A stretch of DNA of 40,354 bases from 62-47 sp044463945 (GCA_044463945.1 JBIQLW010000034.1:1-40354); one strand, 5' to 3'. Shown: positions 18,026 through 25,947, counted from the first letter of the stretch. Notes: generated by a model from the letters alone, not told the origin. Made by a program: numbers and translations.

Positions 18026-18751
18026 ATGCCCAACATGCCGAATTCCGCGACCTTAGCGCTCGAGCCCGTCGAGCGAAGCGATACGCGGGCCGACCAGGTC
18101 TATCGGCAGATCCGGCTTAGCCTGCTCTCGGGCGCGATGACCGCCGGCGAAAGAATGACAACACGTGGGATCGCCCAAGCGATGCAGGTCAGCGGCACCC
18201 CGGCAAGGGAAGCGCTGGGCCGTCTCGTTGCTGAGGGGGCGCTGGATTTCGGTCCCAATCGAACGGTCCAGGTTCCGCTGCTCACGCCCGAGCAGATCGA
18301 CGAGATTTACGATGCGCGCATTCTTCTTGAGGGGCTCATCGTGGAATCTGCCGTCCCGCGCCGGACCGAAGGTCAGATCGAAACTCTGGAGAGTATTTAC
18401 GAACAGCATGCCGCGGCGATTGCGGCAAAGGATTTTCGCACAAGCGCCCGGTTAAACTTCGAGTTCAAGTTCAGTATCTACCAGACAGCCAATCGGCCGA
18501 CGATTATGCGGATCATCGAAGGTTTATGGCTTCGGACCGGGCCCCATATCCGCCTGGTGTACCCGCCGTCCGGTGACAACGACATCTTCCTCCACTATCA
18601 CTCGGACTGCATCGCAGCCTTCAAGGCGGGGGACGTGGTGAGAACCAAGGGAGCTCTCGTTCGCGATCTTATGGAAGCGCAAGACAGATTGCGGCGAGCG
18701 GTGACCATGCTCGATCCACGCTCACCATCACGCCCAAGAAAAAATAAATAG
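18026..18751 (+). CDS. GntR-family regulator, FCD subfamily
   Basis: 241 residues. N-terminal winged helix (about 20-90) with QVYRQIRLSLLSGAMTAGERMTTRGIAQAMQVSGTPAREALGRL, then an all-helical FCD ligand-binding domain (about 98-225) containing the DARILLEGLIVE segment and metal-site-like His residues (HYHSD). GGAGG 5 nt upstream fixes ATG 18026. It is divergent from the hyu-dpp operon and probably represses both units through the shared palindromes, released by the substrate or a pathway acid (inference). Confidence 0.92.
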   Translation: MPNMPNSATLALEPVERSDTRADQVYRQIRLSLLSGAMTAGERMTTRGIAQAMQVSGTPAREALGRLVAEGALDFGPNRTVQVPLLTPEQIDEIYDARILLEGLIVESAVPRRTEGQIETLESIYEQHAAAIAAKDFRTSARLNFEFKFSIYQTANRPTIMRIIEGLWLRTGPHIRLVYPPSGDNDIFLHYHSDCIAAFKAGDVVRTKGALVRDLMEAQDRLRRAVTMLDPRSPSRPRKNK

Positions 18752-18799
18752 CTCGTTTCCTTACCCTGGTCGGGTACCGCCGTTGGATCCACGCGCCAG

Positions 18800-20671
18800 C
18801 TATACTTGCGCTTCCTCTTCCCACTCGGCGGAAAGCGGCGCAACGATTTCGCAGACCACGCCGGTGGGATCGTAAGTGACCCGAACATCGCCCCTAAGTT
18901 CGAAGGCCAATACGCGCTCGATCAACTGCGAACCGAATCCTCGTCGGCTCGGCGGTGATACTTCCGGGCCATTCTGCTCCCGCCAAAGGAAGGTAAGTCC
19001 GGGAAAGTCTCCATGCCTGATGCGCCACGTGATGCTGACTTTGCCGGTAGGAACCGAAAGTGCGCCATATTTGGCGGCGTTGGTCGCCAACTCATGCAAG
19101 GCTAGGGTCAATGCCAGTGCGGATTTCGGTGAGAGCCGCAGATCCGGCCCGTCGATCTCAAACCGCTGGTGTCCGTGCATTGTCAGGATTTGCGCAACGA
19201 TATCTTTCAGTTCTGCGCTATCCCATTTCTCGCGCGTAAGAAGATCGTGACCGTTTGCCAATGCGAGCAAACGTGCTTCGAACTTCCGGAAATCCTCGCT
19301 TTCACTCTCGTGCCCGCGGAAACTTTGGCGGGCGATCGCCAGGACTGTGGAGAGGTTGTTTTTGAGTCGGTGCTTCATCTCGCGCAGCAACGTGCTCTGC
19401 AGCAGCTCCGCCGCCTTGCGGTCGGTAATGTCACGGGCAATTTTGGAGGCGCCGATGATATCGCCGTCATCGTTCCTGACCGGCGAAATCGTCAGGGAGA
19501 TATCGATCAGGCTGCCGTCTTTGCGTCGGCGGATCGTCTCGAAATGTTCGACGCGCTCGCCTTTGCGAATGCGTGCCAGAATGTCGGGTTCCTCGTTCTG
19601 CCGATCTTCCGGAATCAGGATCGTGATTGGTTTGCCGATAACTTCGTCGGCTGAGTAGCCGAACAACCGTTCTGCTCCGGCGTTCCAACTGGCGATAATG
19701 CCATCGAGATTCTTGCTGACGATTGCATCGTCAGACGACTCCACGATTGCGGCAAGGCGTCCAAGCGCCAACTCCGATCGCTTCCGGTCGCTGATGTCAA
19801 CCGCAACGCCCGGCATCCGCCATGGCCGTCCGGCTTCGTCATAGAGGCATTGGCCGTGGACTTCGAGCCAGTGAATTGTGCCGTCACTGCTCAGGACACG
19901 ATATTCCAGAAGGCATTTCTCTCCTGTCGCGACCGCTTGCTGGATGGCTTCGCTGACTTGCTCGACGTCGTCCGGATGGATACCCGAAAGATAGTCGGCA
20001 AGCGGAGCGCCGCTTGCTCCTTTCTCGGGGCTCACCGAGAACATCGTCGCGAAGTGGGCATCCGAATAGACGGTATCCGTGCGGAGGTCCGTATCAAATG
20101 TTCCGATGATGCCCGCAACCTGAAGGGCATGGGAGAGGCGCTCCTTCGTCCTTGCCAAGGCTTGCTCGGCGGCGATCCGCTGTGTCGTCTCCTCGACGAT
20201 GCACAGGACACCATCGACGATGCCGGCTTCGTCGTGAACCGGCGAATAGGAAATATCGAAGTAGACGTTTTCGGGGTAGCCGCGCCGTTCGATGTAGAAA
20301 GGACGATCTTTTGCGAACACGGTTTCTCCGGTCGTCAGAACTTGTGTCAGCAGCGGTTCAAGGTCGCTCCATAGCTCCGCCCAGTTCTCTTGGGCCGCCC
20401 GCCCGAGTGCGTTTGGATGCTTGTCGCCAATCGTCGGGACGTAAGCGTCGTTATACAGGGCTATGAACTCGGGGCCCCAGAACAGCACGATCTGCGCTTT
20501 CGCAGGCAGCATCAGTCCGACGGTGGCCCTCAGGTGCGCGGGCCAGCCCGAAATCGGCCCCAGGGTGGTCTTGGACCAGTCGAATGCACGAATAAGCGAA
20601 CCCATTTCGCCGCCGCGAAATGGGAATGCCCCATTCTTGTGTTCTGGGTCTTCCGGCTTTTTGTCGGACAC
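18800..20671 (-). CDS. PAS-domain HWE-family sensor histidine kinase
   Basis: 623 residues, soluble with no membrane helices. Three PAS-like sensor domains (about 25-170, 175-300 and 303-425), then the HWE kinase core: phospho-acceptor His 434 in EMKHRLKNN, N-box HELATNAAKYGAL (526-538), the WRE motif at 563-565 that names the family, and a GFGSQLIER ATP lid. Each sensor domain is followed by a linker of the DITDRK type. No response regulator is adjacent. HWE/HisKA2 kinases often feed the PhyR-NepR-EcfG general stress system in alphaproteobacteria, which fits the stress genes that follow (inference). GTG start at 20671. It is convergent with gntR, with only 48 nt between them. Confidence 0.93.
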   Translation of the reverse strand: MSDKKPEDPEHKNGAFPFRGGEMGSLIRAFDWSKTTLGPISGWPAHLRATVGLMLPAKAQIVLFWGPEFIALYNDAYVPTIGDKHPNALGRAAQENWAELWSDLEPLLTQVLTTGETVFAKDRPFYIERRGYPENVYFDISYSPVHDEAGIVDGVLCIVEETTQRIAAEQALARTKERLSHALQVAGIIGTFDTDLRTDTVYSDAHFATMFSVSPEKGASGAPLADYLSGIHPDDVEQVSEAIQQAVATGEKCLLEYRVLSSDGTIHWLEVHGQCLYDEAGRPWRMPGVAVDISDRKRSELALGRLAAIVESSDDAIVSKNLDGIIASWNAGAERLFGYSADEVIGKPITILIPEDRQNEEPDILARIRKGERVEHFETIRRRKDGSLIDISLTISPVRNDDGDIIGASKIARDITDRKAAELLQSTLLREMKHRLKNNLSTVLAIARQSFRGHESESEDFRKFEARLLALANGHDLLTREKWDSAELKDIVAQILTMHGHQRFEIDGPDLRLSPKSALALTLALHELATNAAKYGALSVPTGKVSITWRIRHGDFPGLTFLWREQNGPEVSPPSRRGFGSQLIERVLAFELRGDVRVTYDPTGVVCEIVAPLSAEWEEEAQV

Positions 20672-20996
20672 GGCCTGTTAATGTCTCGCAATATCGCGGC
20701 AGCTTTACATAACTGACGTCAGAATAATACGGCAAAGCGGGCTCCGGTAAGAGTTTTTCCGGCTCGGGCGCCCCGGGGCTAATAAATTCGGCCGACCGGT
20801 TCGAGGGGGCTGATTGCTCGTCAGGAATCGCAGCTTGGGCGGCAGGGAACGATGTCATCCCGAAAACTTTAGATTGGCGTGACGTGTCGGCGATCTCACC
20901 ATTGCCAGATAAATGACGTGTCGAACGACGAAGCCTGCGATCATCGCTCCGCAAACCTGATGAACCCTCGATAGCGGCAGCGGCGAGGAGAGCGAC
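20672..20996. other. Divergent intergenic region between HWE kinase and PPC gene
   Basis: No gene is visible in these 325 bases. It must hold promoters for both flanking genes. A GGAAC near 20845 lacks a proper -10 partner at N16-17, so no EcfG site is claimed. Nothing else was recognised. Confidence 0.4.
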
Positions 20997-21440
20997 ATGC
21001 AGTACAAGCTCCTGAATGATAGCAACGGACAGCGGACTTTTGCGGTCATTCTCGAAACCGGCGATGAGGTGCAGGCTTGCGTGAAAACATTCATCGACGC
21101 GGAGGGCATCCGCGCTGCGCAATTCACCGCGATCGGCGCCTTCAGTGACGTGGTACTGCTGTATTTCGAATGGGACTCGAAAAAGTATCGTGAGACTGCC
21201 GTCGACGACCAGGTGGAGGTCGCGTCGCTGATCGGCGATGTCGCAAAATCTCCTTCCGGCGAATCTGTCGTGCATATCCACGTTGTTGTCGGCAGGCGGG
21301 ACTGCATGGCTTTGGCCGGTCATCTCGGCCGGGCACACGTACGGCCGACGCTGGAAATTCTGCTTACCGAGAGCCCGGCGCACCTGCAAAAGAGGCTCGA
21401 CGAGGAATCCGGTCTTGCGCTCATTCGCATGGAGAACTGA
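20997..21440 (+). CDS. PPC/DUF296 domain protein (PD1-like)
   Basis: 147 residues, a single plant-and-prokaryote-conserved (PPC, DUF296) domain. Features include FTAIGAFSDVVLLYF, the metal-binding-like HIHVVVG strand, GHLGRAHVRPTLEILLTE and a C-terminal LIRME. Family members trimerise. In plants the domain accompanies AT-hooks, but the bacterial role is unknown. A GAGGAGAG site precedes ATG 20997. First gene to the right of the HWE kinase and divergent from it. Confidence 0.88.
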   Translation: MQYKLLNDSNGQRTFAVILETGDEVQACVKTFIDAEGIRAAQFTAIGAFSDVVLLYFEWDSKKYRETAVDDQVEVASLIGDVAKSPSGESVVHIHVVVGRRDCMALAGHLGRAHVRPTLEILLTESPAHLQKRLDEESGLALIRMEN

Positions 21441-21495
21441 ACGATAGCGCGGGGCGGCAAGGTCGAGTCGATTGGTTGCGCCCATGCAGTTTCGG

Positions 21496-21521
21496 GGAAC
21501 TTGAAGGTGGCTTCGCACGTT
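21496..21521 (+). promoter_or_regulatory. Sigma-EcfG-type promoter upstream of the 8-Cys protein gene
   Basis: GGAAC (21496-21500), 17 nt, then CGTT (21518-21521). This matches the alphaproteobacterial general-stress promoter pattern GGAAC-N16/17-cGTT. The leader to ATG 21593 would be about 65 nt. Confidence 0.6.
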
Positions 21522-21592
21522 CCGGTTCAAGCACTGGATGGTCACCGCTGGAAAGTGCCTTATCCATGCAACCTTTCTCTGAGGAGATTCAA

Positions 21593-21826
21593 ATGCCGAC
21601 CTGCGAAACTTGCGGCAATGACTATGATAAGGCCTTTCAGGTGACAATGAAGGGTCAGGCTCATACCTTCGACAGTTTTGAGTGCGCGATACACGCGTTG
21701 GCGCCGACGTGCAAGCATTGCGGAACGCGGATAGTGGGACACGGTCTTGAGCGGGATGGCGTGTTTTATTGTTGCGATCACTGCGCGTCCAAGGACGGTG
21801 TATCCGGGCTTCGGGACCGGCTTTGA
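21593..21826 (+). CDS. Small 8-cysteine zinc-binding (metallothionein-like) protein
   Basis: 77 residues with Cys at 4, 7, 31, 40, 43, 60, 61 and 64, arranged as CxxC, FEC, CxxC and CCxxC, so it probably binds two metal ions. Similar short proteins in rhizobia and actinobacteria are sometimes called metallothionein or hypothetical. The fold looks more like a paired zinc ribbon (inference). GAGGAG lies 7 nt before ATG 21593. The open frame extends to 21476 but that would swallow the promoter motif. Probably stress-induced from the EcfG-type site upstream. Confidence 0.75.
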   Translation: MPTCETCGNDYDKAFQVTMKGQAHTFDSFECAIHALAPTCKHCGTRIVGHGLERDGVFYCCDHCASKDGVSGLRDRL

Positions 21827-22037
21827 TACGCGAGCTGACCGGGCGCCAGTCAGTCCGACTTGGTGAAGGCACATGAGTGTTCCTTCGCGACGCTCCTACG
21901 GCCCTCGCGGGGGCAATGCATAGTGGGAGCGGTCGCACGATCAAGACAGGTTCCCGACATTGAAGTTCAAATCCACGGATCGAAGCAACCGCTCCGTCAC
22001 CCCGGCGTTGGTCGAATGTGAGCTTAAGAGGTACGCC

Positions 22038-22397
22038 ATGGTCGAGGTCAAGGAACTGAGGCGTCAAGCGGATGACTTGCACGCGCGTGCGGAGCGGGAG
22101 AAGGATTCCAATATCCGCGATCGGTTGAACCGGATGGCGGAGACTTACAGCCACATGGCTGAAATCGAGTCCGATGCCGCGCCGCCGTCGGTCCACGGGC
22201 TTATGGATGCCCTGACAAAGCCCGGCAGCGAAAGGTCGGCCAAGCCGCCAGCCGCGAGTGATGGTCCCGAAGCCCCGAGCGCGAAATCAATGAAACAAAC
22301 CAACGAGCCGTGGAAGCAGCCGGTGGAGAAAGAGCAAGATCCCGGTAATGTTTCAGCCGATGCTCTCGAACGTTGGCAAAAGACCAGCACCCATTAG
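22038..22397 (+). CDS. Small hydrophilic protein with N-terminal coiled coil, unknown function
   Basis: 119 residues. Residues 1-45 (VEVKELRRQADDLHARAEREKDSN...) look like an amphipathic helix or coiled coil, and the rest is rich in Pro, Ser, Lys and Glu and probably disordered. AAGAGG 6 nt before ATG 22038 decides the start over the TTG at 21960. The composition resembles other small soluble stress proteins of this block, but no family is recognised. Confidence 0.6.
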   Translation: MVEVKELRRQADDLHARAEREKDSNIRDRLNRMAETYSHMAEIESDAAPPSVHGLMDALTKPGSERSAKPPAASDGPEAPSAKSMKQTNEPWKQPVEKEQDPGNVSADALERWQKTSTH

Positions 22398-22477
22398 CAG
22401 TCTGGTCTCATCGGTGCGGTTTCCCTCGCCGGCAAGCCGCGCCTGATGGACATCCGCTCAACGGTTGACCGGGGATT

Positions 22478-22894
22478 TTATCCGCGCTCTTGCGCATTTC
22501 TCATCTGGTTCGCGCGCATTTCGCACTTGGCGCGAAGATCTTCGAGTTCCTCCTCAGTAAGGTGCTCGATCCCGACAAATGAATTGCGCGCTGCGCTGAC
22601 CCTGATGAGTTCGTCCAGTTTGACCTGGATGGCCGCGCTGTCCCTATTCTGCGAGCTTTGGATCAGAAACACCATCAGAAAGGTCACGATGGTGGTTCCG
22701 GTGTTGATTACGAGCTGCCAGGTGTCGGAGTAGTGGAAGATTGGTCCCGATATCGCCCAGCCTATCACGATCAATGCCGCCAGAATAAACGTCGAGGCCC
22801 GGCCGGCCGCTTGCGATGTCCAATTCGCAATCTCGGCGAATATGCGGGCCGTCATACTCTTTTCTTCTTCGGGGCTATGTTTGTCTTTGCCCAT
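22478..22894 (-). CDS. Low-affinity iron permease family membrane protein
   Basis: 138 residues matching the low-affinity iron permease family (PF04120). Two membrane helices lie near 33-53 (ASTFILAALIVIGWAISGP) and 58-79 (WQLVINTGTTIVTFLMVFL), followed by IQSSQNRDSAAIQVKLDELI, the most conserved part, and an acidic coiled C-terminus. Iron transport by bacterial members is not established. It lies 27 nt downstream of the DUF6496 gene, so it is probably cotranscribed from the EcfG-type promoter at 23220. Convergent with the gene ending at 22397. Confidence 0.85.
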   Translation of the reverse strand: MGKDKHSPEEEKSMTARIFAEIANWTSQAAGRASTFILAALIVIGWAISGPIFHYSDTWQLVINTGTTIVTFLMVFLIQSSQNRDSAAIQVKLDELIRVSAARNSFVGIEHLTEEELEDLRAKCEMRANQMRNAQERG

Positions 22895-22921
22895 GGCCCA
22901 TGTCGGTGTTGAGATGTCGGT

Positions 22922-23161
22922 TTAAGAGCGCGACGTCTTCCTTGATGCCTTCTTTTTCGCAGTCTTTTTCTTGGGGACTTTTTTGCCCTTCTTCCGCGCC
23001 TTTGAAAGACCAATGGCGATTGCCTGTTTGCGGCTTTTCACTTTGCCACCCTTGCCGCCAGGGCCGCTTTTGGCGCTCCCTTTCTTGTAGCAGCGGACCT
23101 CCTTCTTGACGTCGCTTCCGGAGCTTTTCGAATAGTGGCGCTTGCCGGCTTTCTTGGCCAT
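22922..23161 (-). CDS. Lysine-rich DUF6496-like small basic protein
   Basis: 79 residues, very basic. The N-terminal AKKAGKRHYSKSSGSDVKKE and central KVKSRKQAIAIGLSKARKKGK are typical of the DUF6496 group, and the tail is a histone-H1-like Lys/Ala/Ser repeat (KKKTAKKKASRKTSRS). It may bind DNA or RNA under stress (inference). It is first in a two-gene unit with the iron permease family gene. A GGAAC-N16-AGTT promoter lies upstream on the minus strand. Confidence 0.8.
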   Translation of the reverse strand: MAKKAGKRHYSKSSGSDVKKEVRCYKKGSAKSGPGGKGGKVKSRKQAIAIGLSKARKKGKKVPKKKTAKKKASRKTSRS

Positions 23162-23470
23162 GGGTTTCCTCGGGCCGTTTCGGTTGCCGTTATGAAACTC
23201 GCGATGCGCTTCGAGGTTCCGGCATTCGGGAACAGGAGTGCCTAGCGTGACCAGAGGTTTATTGCTTCGGCCGTCAGCAGGGTTGATTTGGCTATGAGGA
23301 GGCGCTGCTGCGCTCTTCTGGCCGCATGGCTGCGAGCCAGGAACTGCCGTCGAGTTTGAGTATCCGCAATCGTATAAAGATCACATTTCAGTCCAGGAAC
23401 GTGCGTTGCTCGTGCCTCTTGATTCCACGTGATGCGATGGGCGCGTCACGCCAGCGACGGGAGAATGGTA
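23162..23470. other. Divergent intergenic region between DUF6496 and KGG genes
   Basis: No gene is visible in these 309 bases. The left part holds the minus-strand EcfG-type promoter at 23196-23220. Three GGAAC blocks on the plus strand lack a -10 GTT at N16-17, so the KGG gene promoter is not assigned. Confidence 0.5.
23196..23220 (-). promoter_or_regulatory. Sigma-EcfG-type promoter for the DUF6496 - iron permease unit
   Basis: Read on the minus strand: GGAAC (23220-23216), 16 nt, AGTT (23199-23196). The start codon at 23161 is 34 nt further on, which leaves room for a short leader with a ribosome site. Confidence 0.6.
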
Positions 23471-23728
23471 ATGGCACAGAATCGTGGATTTGCCGCCATG
23501 GACGACGACAAGCAGCGCGATATCGCGCGAAAGGGCGGCGCGAGCGTTCCCGATGACGAGCGGAGCTTCTCGAAGGATCGTGAGCTGGCTGCTCAAGCTG
23601 GCCGCAAGGGTGGAGAACACAGCCACGGAGGTGGCTCCCATGGCGATGGCCAGCGTGGTGGTAGTGGTAACTTCGCCAACGATCGCGAGCGAGCTTCGGA
23701 AGCGGGGCGCCGCGGCGGTCAGCGTTAG
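23471..23728 (+). CDS. KGG-motif (con-10-like) stress protein
   Basis: 85 residues, Gly/Arg/Ser rich and very hydrophilic, with repeated KGG-type motifs: DIARKGGASV, AAQAGRKGGEHSHGG and ASEAGRRGGQR. These define the KGG/GsiB/con-10 general-stress family. Family members are hydrophilin-like and are induced by desiccation, heat or stationary phase in several bacteria. GGGAGA lies 6 nt before ATG 23471, which is therefore preferred to ATG 23465. A strong hairpin follows 12 nt after the stop. Confidence 0.87.
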   Translation: MAQNRGFAAMDDDKQRDIARKGGASVPDDERSFSKDRELAAQAGRKGGEHSHGGGSHGDGQRGGSGNFANDRERASEAGRRGGQR

Positions 23729-23739
23729 CGGTGCTCACG

Positions 23740-23762
23740 CCCGTCCGGTTCCTCCGGGCGGG
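23740..23762 (+). terminator. Hairpin after the KGG gene
   Basis: CCCGTCCGG pairs with CCGGGCGGG (9 bp, one G-T wobble) around loop TTCCT. There is no T tract, so it could be a terminator or an mRNA-stabilising stem. Confidence 0.45.
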
Positions 23763-23837
23763 CTCCAACTATTGGCTCTGCGATCCGGAACGATAAGCGC
23801 GGACAAGGCTTCTCAATGCTGAGAGCGGAGAGACGTG

Positions 23838-24701
23838 ATGTTGCAAACAACCCACCCCAGTCCACCTTATCCGGCTCAGCAGCAGTCAATGCCGGGCGAC
23901 ACCGCGAGCATGAATCCGACGCCGGATCATGGAGAAATGACCTACAAGGGATCAGGTCGCCTCACTCGAAAGCGGGCGGTTATTACTGGCGGCGACAGCG
24001 GTATCGGTCGCGCGGTGGCGATCGCCTATGCCAGAGAAGGCGCCGATGTTCTGATCGCCTATCTTGAAGAGGACGAGGATGCGCGGGAAACCGCTAGATT
24101 CGTCGAAGACGCCGAACGGAAAGCGGTGCTCGTTCGGGGTGATATTCAGCGTTCAGAGCATTGTGAAAGAATCATCGAGCGGGCCGTATCCGAACTTGGC
24201 GGGATTGATATCCTCGTCAACAATGCCGCACATCAGGCCACGTTCAAGGATCTTCAGGACATTACGGATCAGGAATGGGAGCTGACCTTTCGGGTCAACA
24301 TCCACGCGATGTTCTATCTGACGAGGGCTGCCGTACCGCATATGAAGCCGGGCTCGGCAATCATCAATACCGCCTCGATCAACTCCGACGACCCCAATCC
24401 GACGCTTCTGGCCTATGCGACCACTAAGGGGGCGATTCACAATTTTACGTCCGGGCTCGCACAACTGCTGGCGGAGAAAGGCATTCGGGTCAACGCGGTT
24501 GCGCCGGGTCCGATCTGGACGCCGCTGATCCCATCGACGTTGCCGCCGGATGCGGTGAAGAACTTCGGCAAAAACACACCGATGAAGCGCGCGGGACAGC
24601 CGGCGGAGTTGGCAACGACATATGTGATGCTTGCCGATCCGCTCTCCAGCTATGTCTCGGGCGCGACGGTCGCCGTCACCGGCGGCCGGCCCTTCCTTTA
24701 A
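23838..24701 (+). CDS. SDR-family oxidoreductase (YghA-like)
   Basis: 287 residues. Rossmann motif TGGDSGIGRA, LVNNAA, catalytic Ser in INTASINS and YATTK (Tyr-x3-Lys), and a C-terminal SSYVSGATVAVTGG. The unstructured N-terminal 35 residues (PPYPAQQQSMPG...MTYKGSGRL) are typical of the YghA/GsiB-neighbour group of NAD(P)-dependent dehydrogenases found in stress loci. Substrate is unknown, possibly aldehydes. GGAG lies 7 nt before ATG 23838, and GTG 23835 is the alternative. It leads a tight run with the 60-residue and DUF2188 genes. Confidence 0.92.
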   Translation: MLQTTHPSPPYPAQQQSMPGDTASMNPTPDHGEMTYKGSGRLTRKRAVITGGDSGIGRAVAIAYAREGADVLIAYLEEDEDARETARFVEDAERKAVLVRGDIQRSEHCERIIERAVSELGGIDILVNNAAHQATFKDLQDITDQEWELTFRVNIHAMFYLTRAAVPHMKPGSAIINTASINSDDPNPTLLAYATTKGAIHNFTSGLAQLLAEKGIRVNAVAPGPIWTPLIPSTLPPDAVKNFGKNTPMKRAGQPAELATTYVMLADPLSSYVSGATVAVTGGRPFL

Positions 24702-24714
24702 GGAGCGAGATGCA

Positions 24715-24897
24715 ATGGAAGAGAGTCACAAGGGCAGTGGACAGCTTGGCGACGTCGAACCGCGTCTGAGCGAGGACGATATCCAACGTGAGCAGTTTGG
24801 TCCGCGAGGCGTTCCAGGCCGGCCCGACCCCGCCAGGATGGTGCCGCAGCAGGAGAAGAATACTCCGAAGAACTTTGATCCCGGCCATACGGCTTAG
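24715..24897 (+). CDS. 60-residue hydrophilic protein, unknown function
   Basis: A 60-residue acidic and Pro-rich protein (MEESHKGSGQLGDVEPRLSE..., ending KNFDPGHTA) with no hydrophobic core, so probably disordered. AGGAG (24701-24705) lies 9 nt before ATG 24715. It starts 13 nt after the SDR gene and is likely cotranscribed. Family not recognised. Its position in the stress block is the only hint to a role. Confidence 0.65.
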   Translation: MEESHKGSGQLGDVEPRLSEDDIQREQFGPRGVPGRPDPARMVPQQEKNTPKNFDPGHTA

Positions 24898-24928
24898 GCA
24901 ACGAGCAGTAAAATTGGGAGACACAGAG

Positions 24929-25135
24929 ATGAGTCTTGCCAGCTATGCGATCACTCCGATTGCCGACAGATGGAGCGTTCTCCATGACGGCGAAGTGGAA
25001 GGCGACTACGTCACAAAGGAAGCCGCATTCGAGGCGGCGGTCGCCGCTGCTTCGCTGGCGATCCGCGAGGGTCACGAGGTGCACGTCAGCGCACCCGGAG
25101 TCACGCCGGATAACCCCACAACCACCACGGGTTAA
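24929..25135 (+). CDS. DUF2188 small protein
   Basis: 68 residues matching the DUF2188 pattern: a W-x-V-x-x-x-G strand (DRWSVLHDGEVEG) followed by a helix starting TKEAAFEAAVAAA and a final EVHVS strand. GGGAG lies 8 nt before ATG 24929. Third gene of the SDR run. Function unknown. Its stop abuts the stop of the convergent DUF3147-like gene. Confidence 0.78.
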   Translation: MSLASYAITPIADRWSVLHDGEVEGDYVTKEAAFEAAVAAASLAIREGHEVHVSAPGVTPDNPTTTTG

Positions 25136-25585
25136 TCATCCTGGAGATCGACGTCGTCGCCAGCGCTTCTGTGCCCACCTGAGACGCCATGCGCCGATTG
25201 CTATGAGGGGCCATGCGATACCCGCGCCGGCGAAGGCCGCGACCGCTCCGTAAGGCGACAGCGCAAGGAAGGTGGCGGCGAACCCTATCATCGCAATGCT
25301 GCCAAGGGTCGCGCCGGCGGCATCGAGAGCCGCGGCTTCGCGGCCGCGGCGTGTACCGCGTACGCCCGCGTCCCGCTTGCGACGAATCTCGTGACGCTCA
25401 ATGAGCGTAGCGCTGGCACAGAAGATGGCAGGCAGGGCCAGAAGCAGGCCGCCGATGGAAGCACCACAGAGCGAACTGATGATCCCTGTGAAGACGGTCA
25501 CGGCACCGCCCAGCGCGAAGCGGATCAGGTATTCATACCAGCGGCTGTTGCCGAGGGCTGATATGGAAAGGTGGACCTGCATCAC
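25136..25585 (-). CDS. DUF3147-like small membrane protein, second copy
   Basis: 149 residues with about four membrane helices: IRFALGGAVTVFTGIISSL, GGLLLALPAIFCASATLI, then two after a basic loop (RRKRDAGVRGTRRGRE). The LPAIFCASATLIE segment is characteristic of DUF3147 proteins. GTG 25585 (or ATG 25582) follows GGAGGATAAGG, and the gene starts 2 nt after the neighbour's stop, so the two are translationally linked and may form a heteromer (inference). Function unknown. Confidence 0.78.
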   Translation of the reverse strand: MMQVHLSISALGNSRWYEYLIRFALGGAVTVFTGIISSLCGASIGGLLLALPAIFCASATLIERHEIRRKRDAGVRGTRRGREAAALDAAGATLGSIAMIGFAATFLALSPYGAVAAFAGAGIAWPLIAIGAWRLRWAQKRWRRRRSPG

Positions 25586-25587
25586 CC

Positions 25588-25947
25588 TTATCCTCCGACA
25601 GCGGCGTGCAAGGCCAGGGCGACAACGAGCCAGACCGGCAGAGCGATCAGGGTTGCAGTTAACGCGCCTGTCTGAAGCCGCATCAGCATCTGGCAGACAA
25701 CCACGCTGTAGCAGGCCAAAGCGATGCCACCGAGCACCATGGATTTGGTCTGAACCCCGGCATAATCGCCGCCGTGTTGAAACCAGGCGATACCCAGGGT
25801 CGCGAGAGCGACGGATGGCGCGGCGCCGAACAGACCGGCGAAACTCTTGGGCCGGACGATGTCGCCGATCACCGCGAACAGAGAGACCAACAAGCCGCCG
25901 ACGAGGAAGCGAAGCGCATATTCGGTCACGTCTCGTCCGCGCCCCAT
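25588..25947 (-). CDS. DUF3147-like small membrane protein, first copy
   Basis: 119 residues with four membrane helices (YALRFLVGGLLVSLFAVIGDIV, SVALATLGIAWF, SMVLGGIALACYSVVVC, ALTATLIALPVWLVVALAL). It resembles the next gene product in length and topology, including the N-terminal EYALRF / EYLIRF match and a GLFGAAPSVALATL segment where the other has LLLALPAIFCAS. GAGGGG lies before ATG 25947. The longer open frame to 26061 has no ribosome site. First gene of a two-gene unit. Confidence 0.75.
   Translation of the reverse strand: MGRGRDVTEYALRFLVGGLLVSLFAVIGDIVRPKSFAGLFGAAPSVALATLGIAWFQHGGDYAGVQTKSMVLGGIALACYSVVVCQMLMRLQTGALTATLIALPVWLVVALALHAAVGG

Noticed and set aside
23787..23811. EcfG-type promoter before the SDR gene
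   Set aside because: GGAAC is present, but the partner at N16 is GCTT rather than xGTT, so the match was judged too weak.
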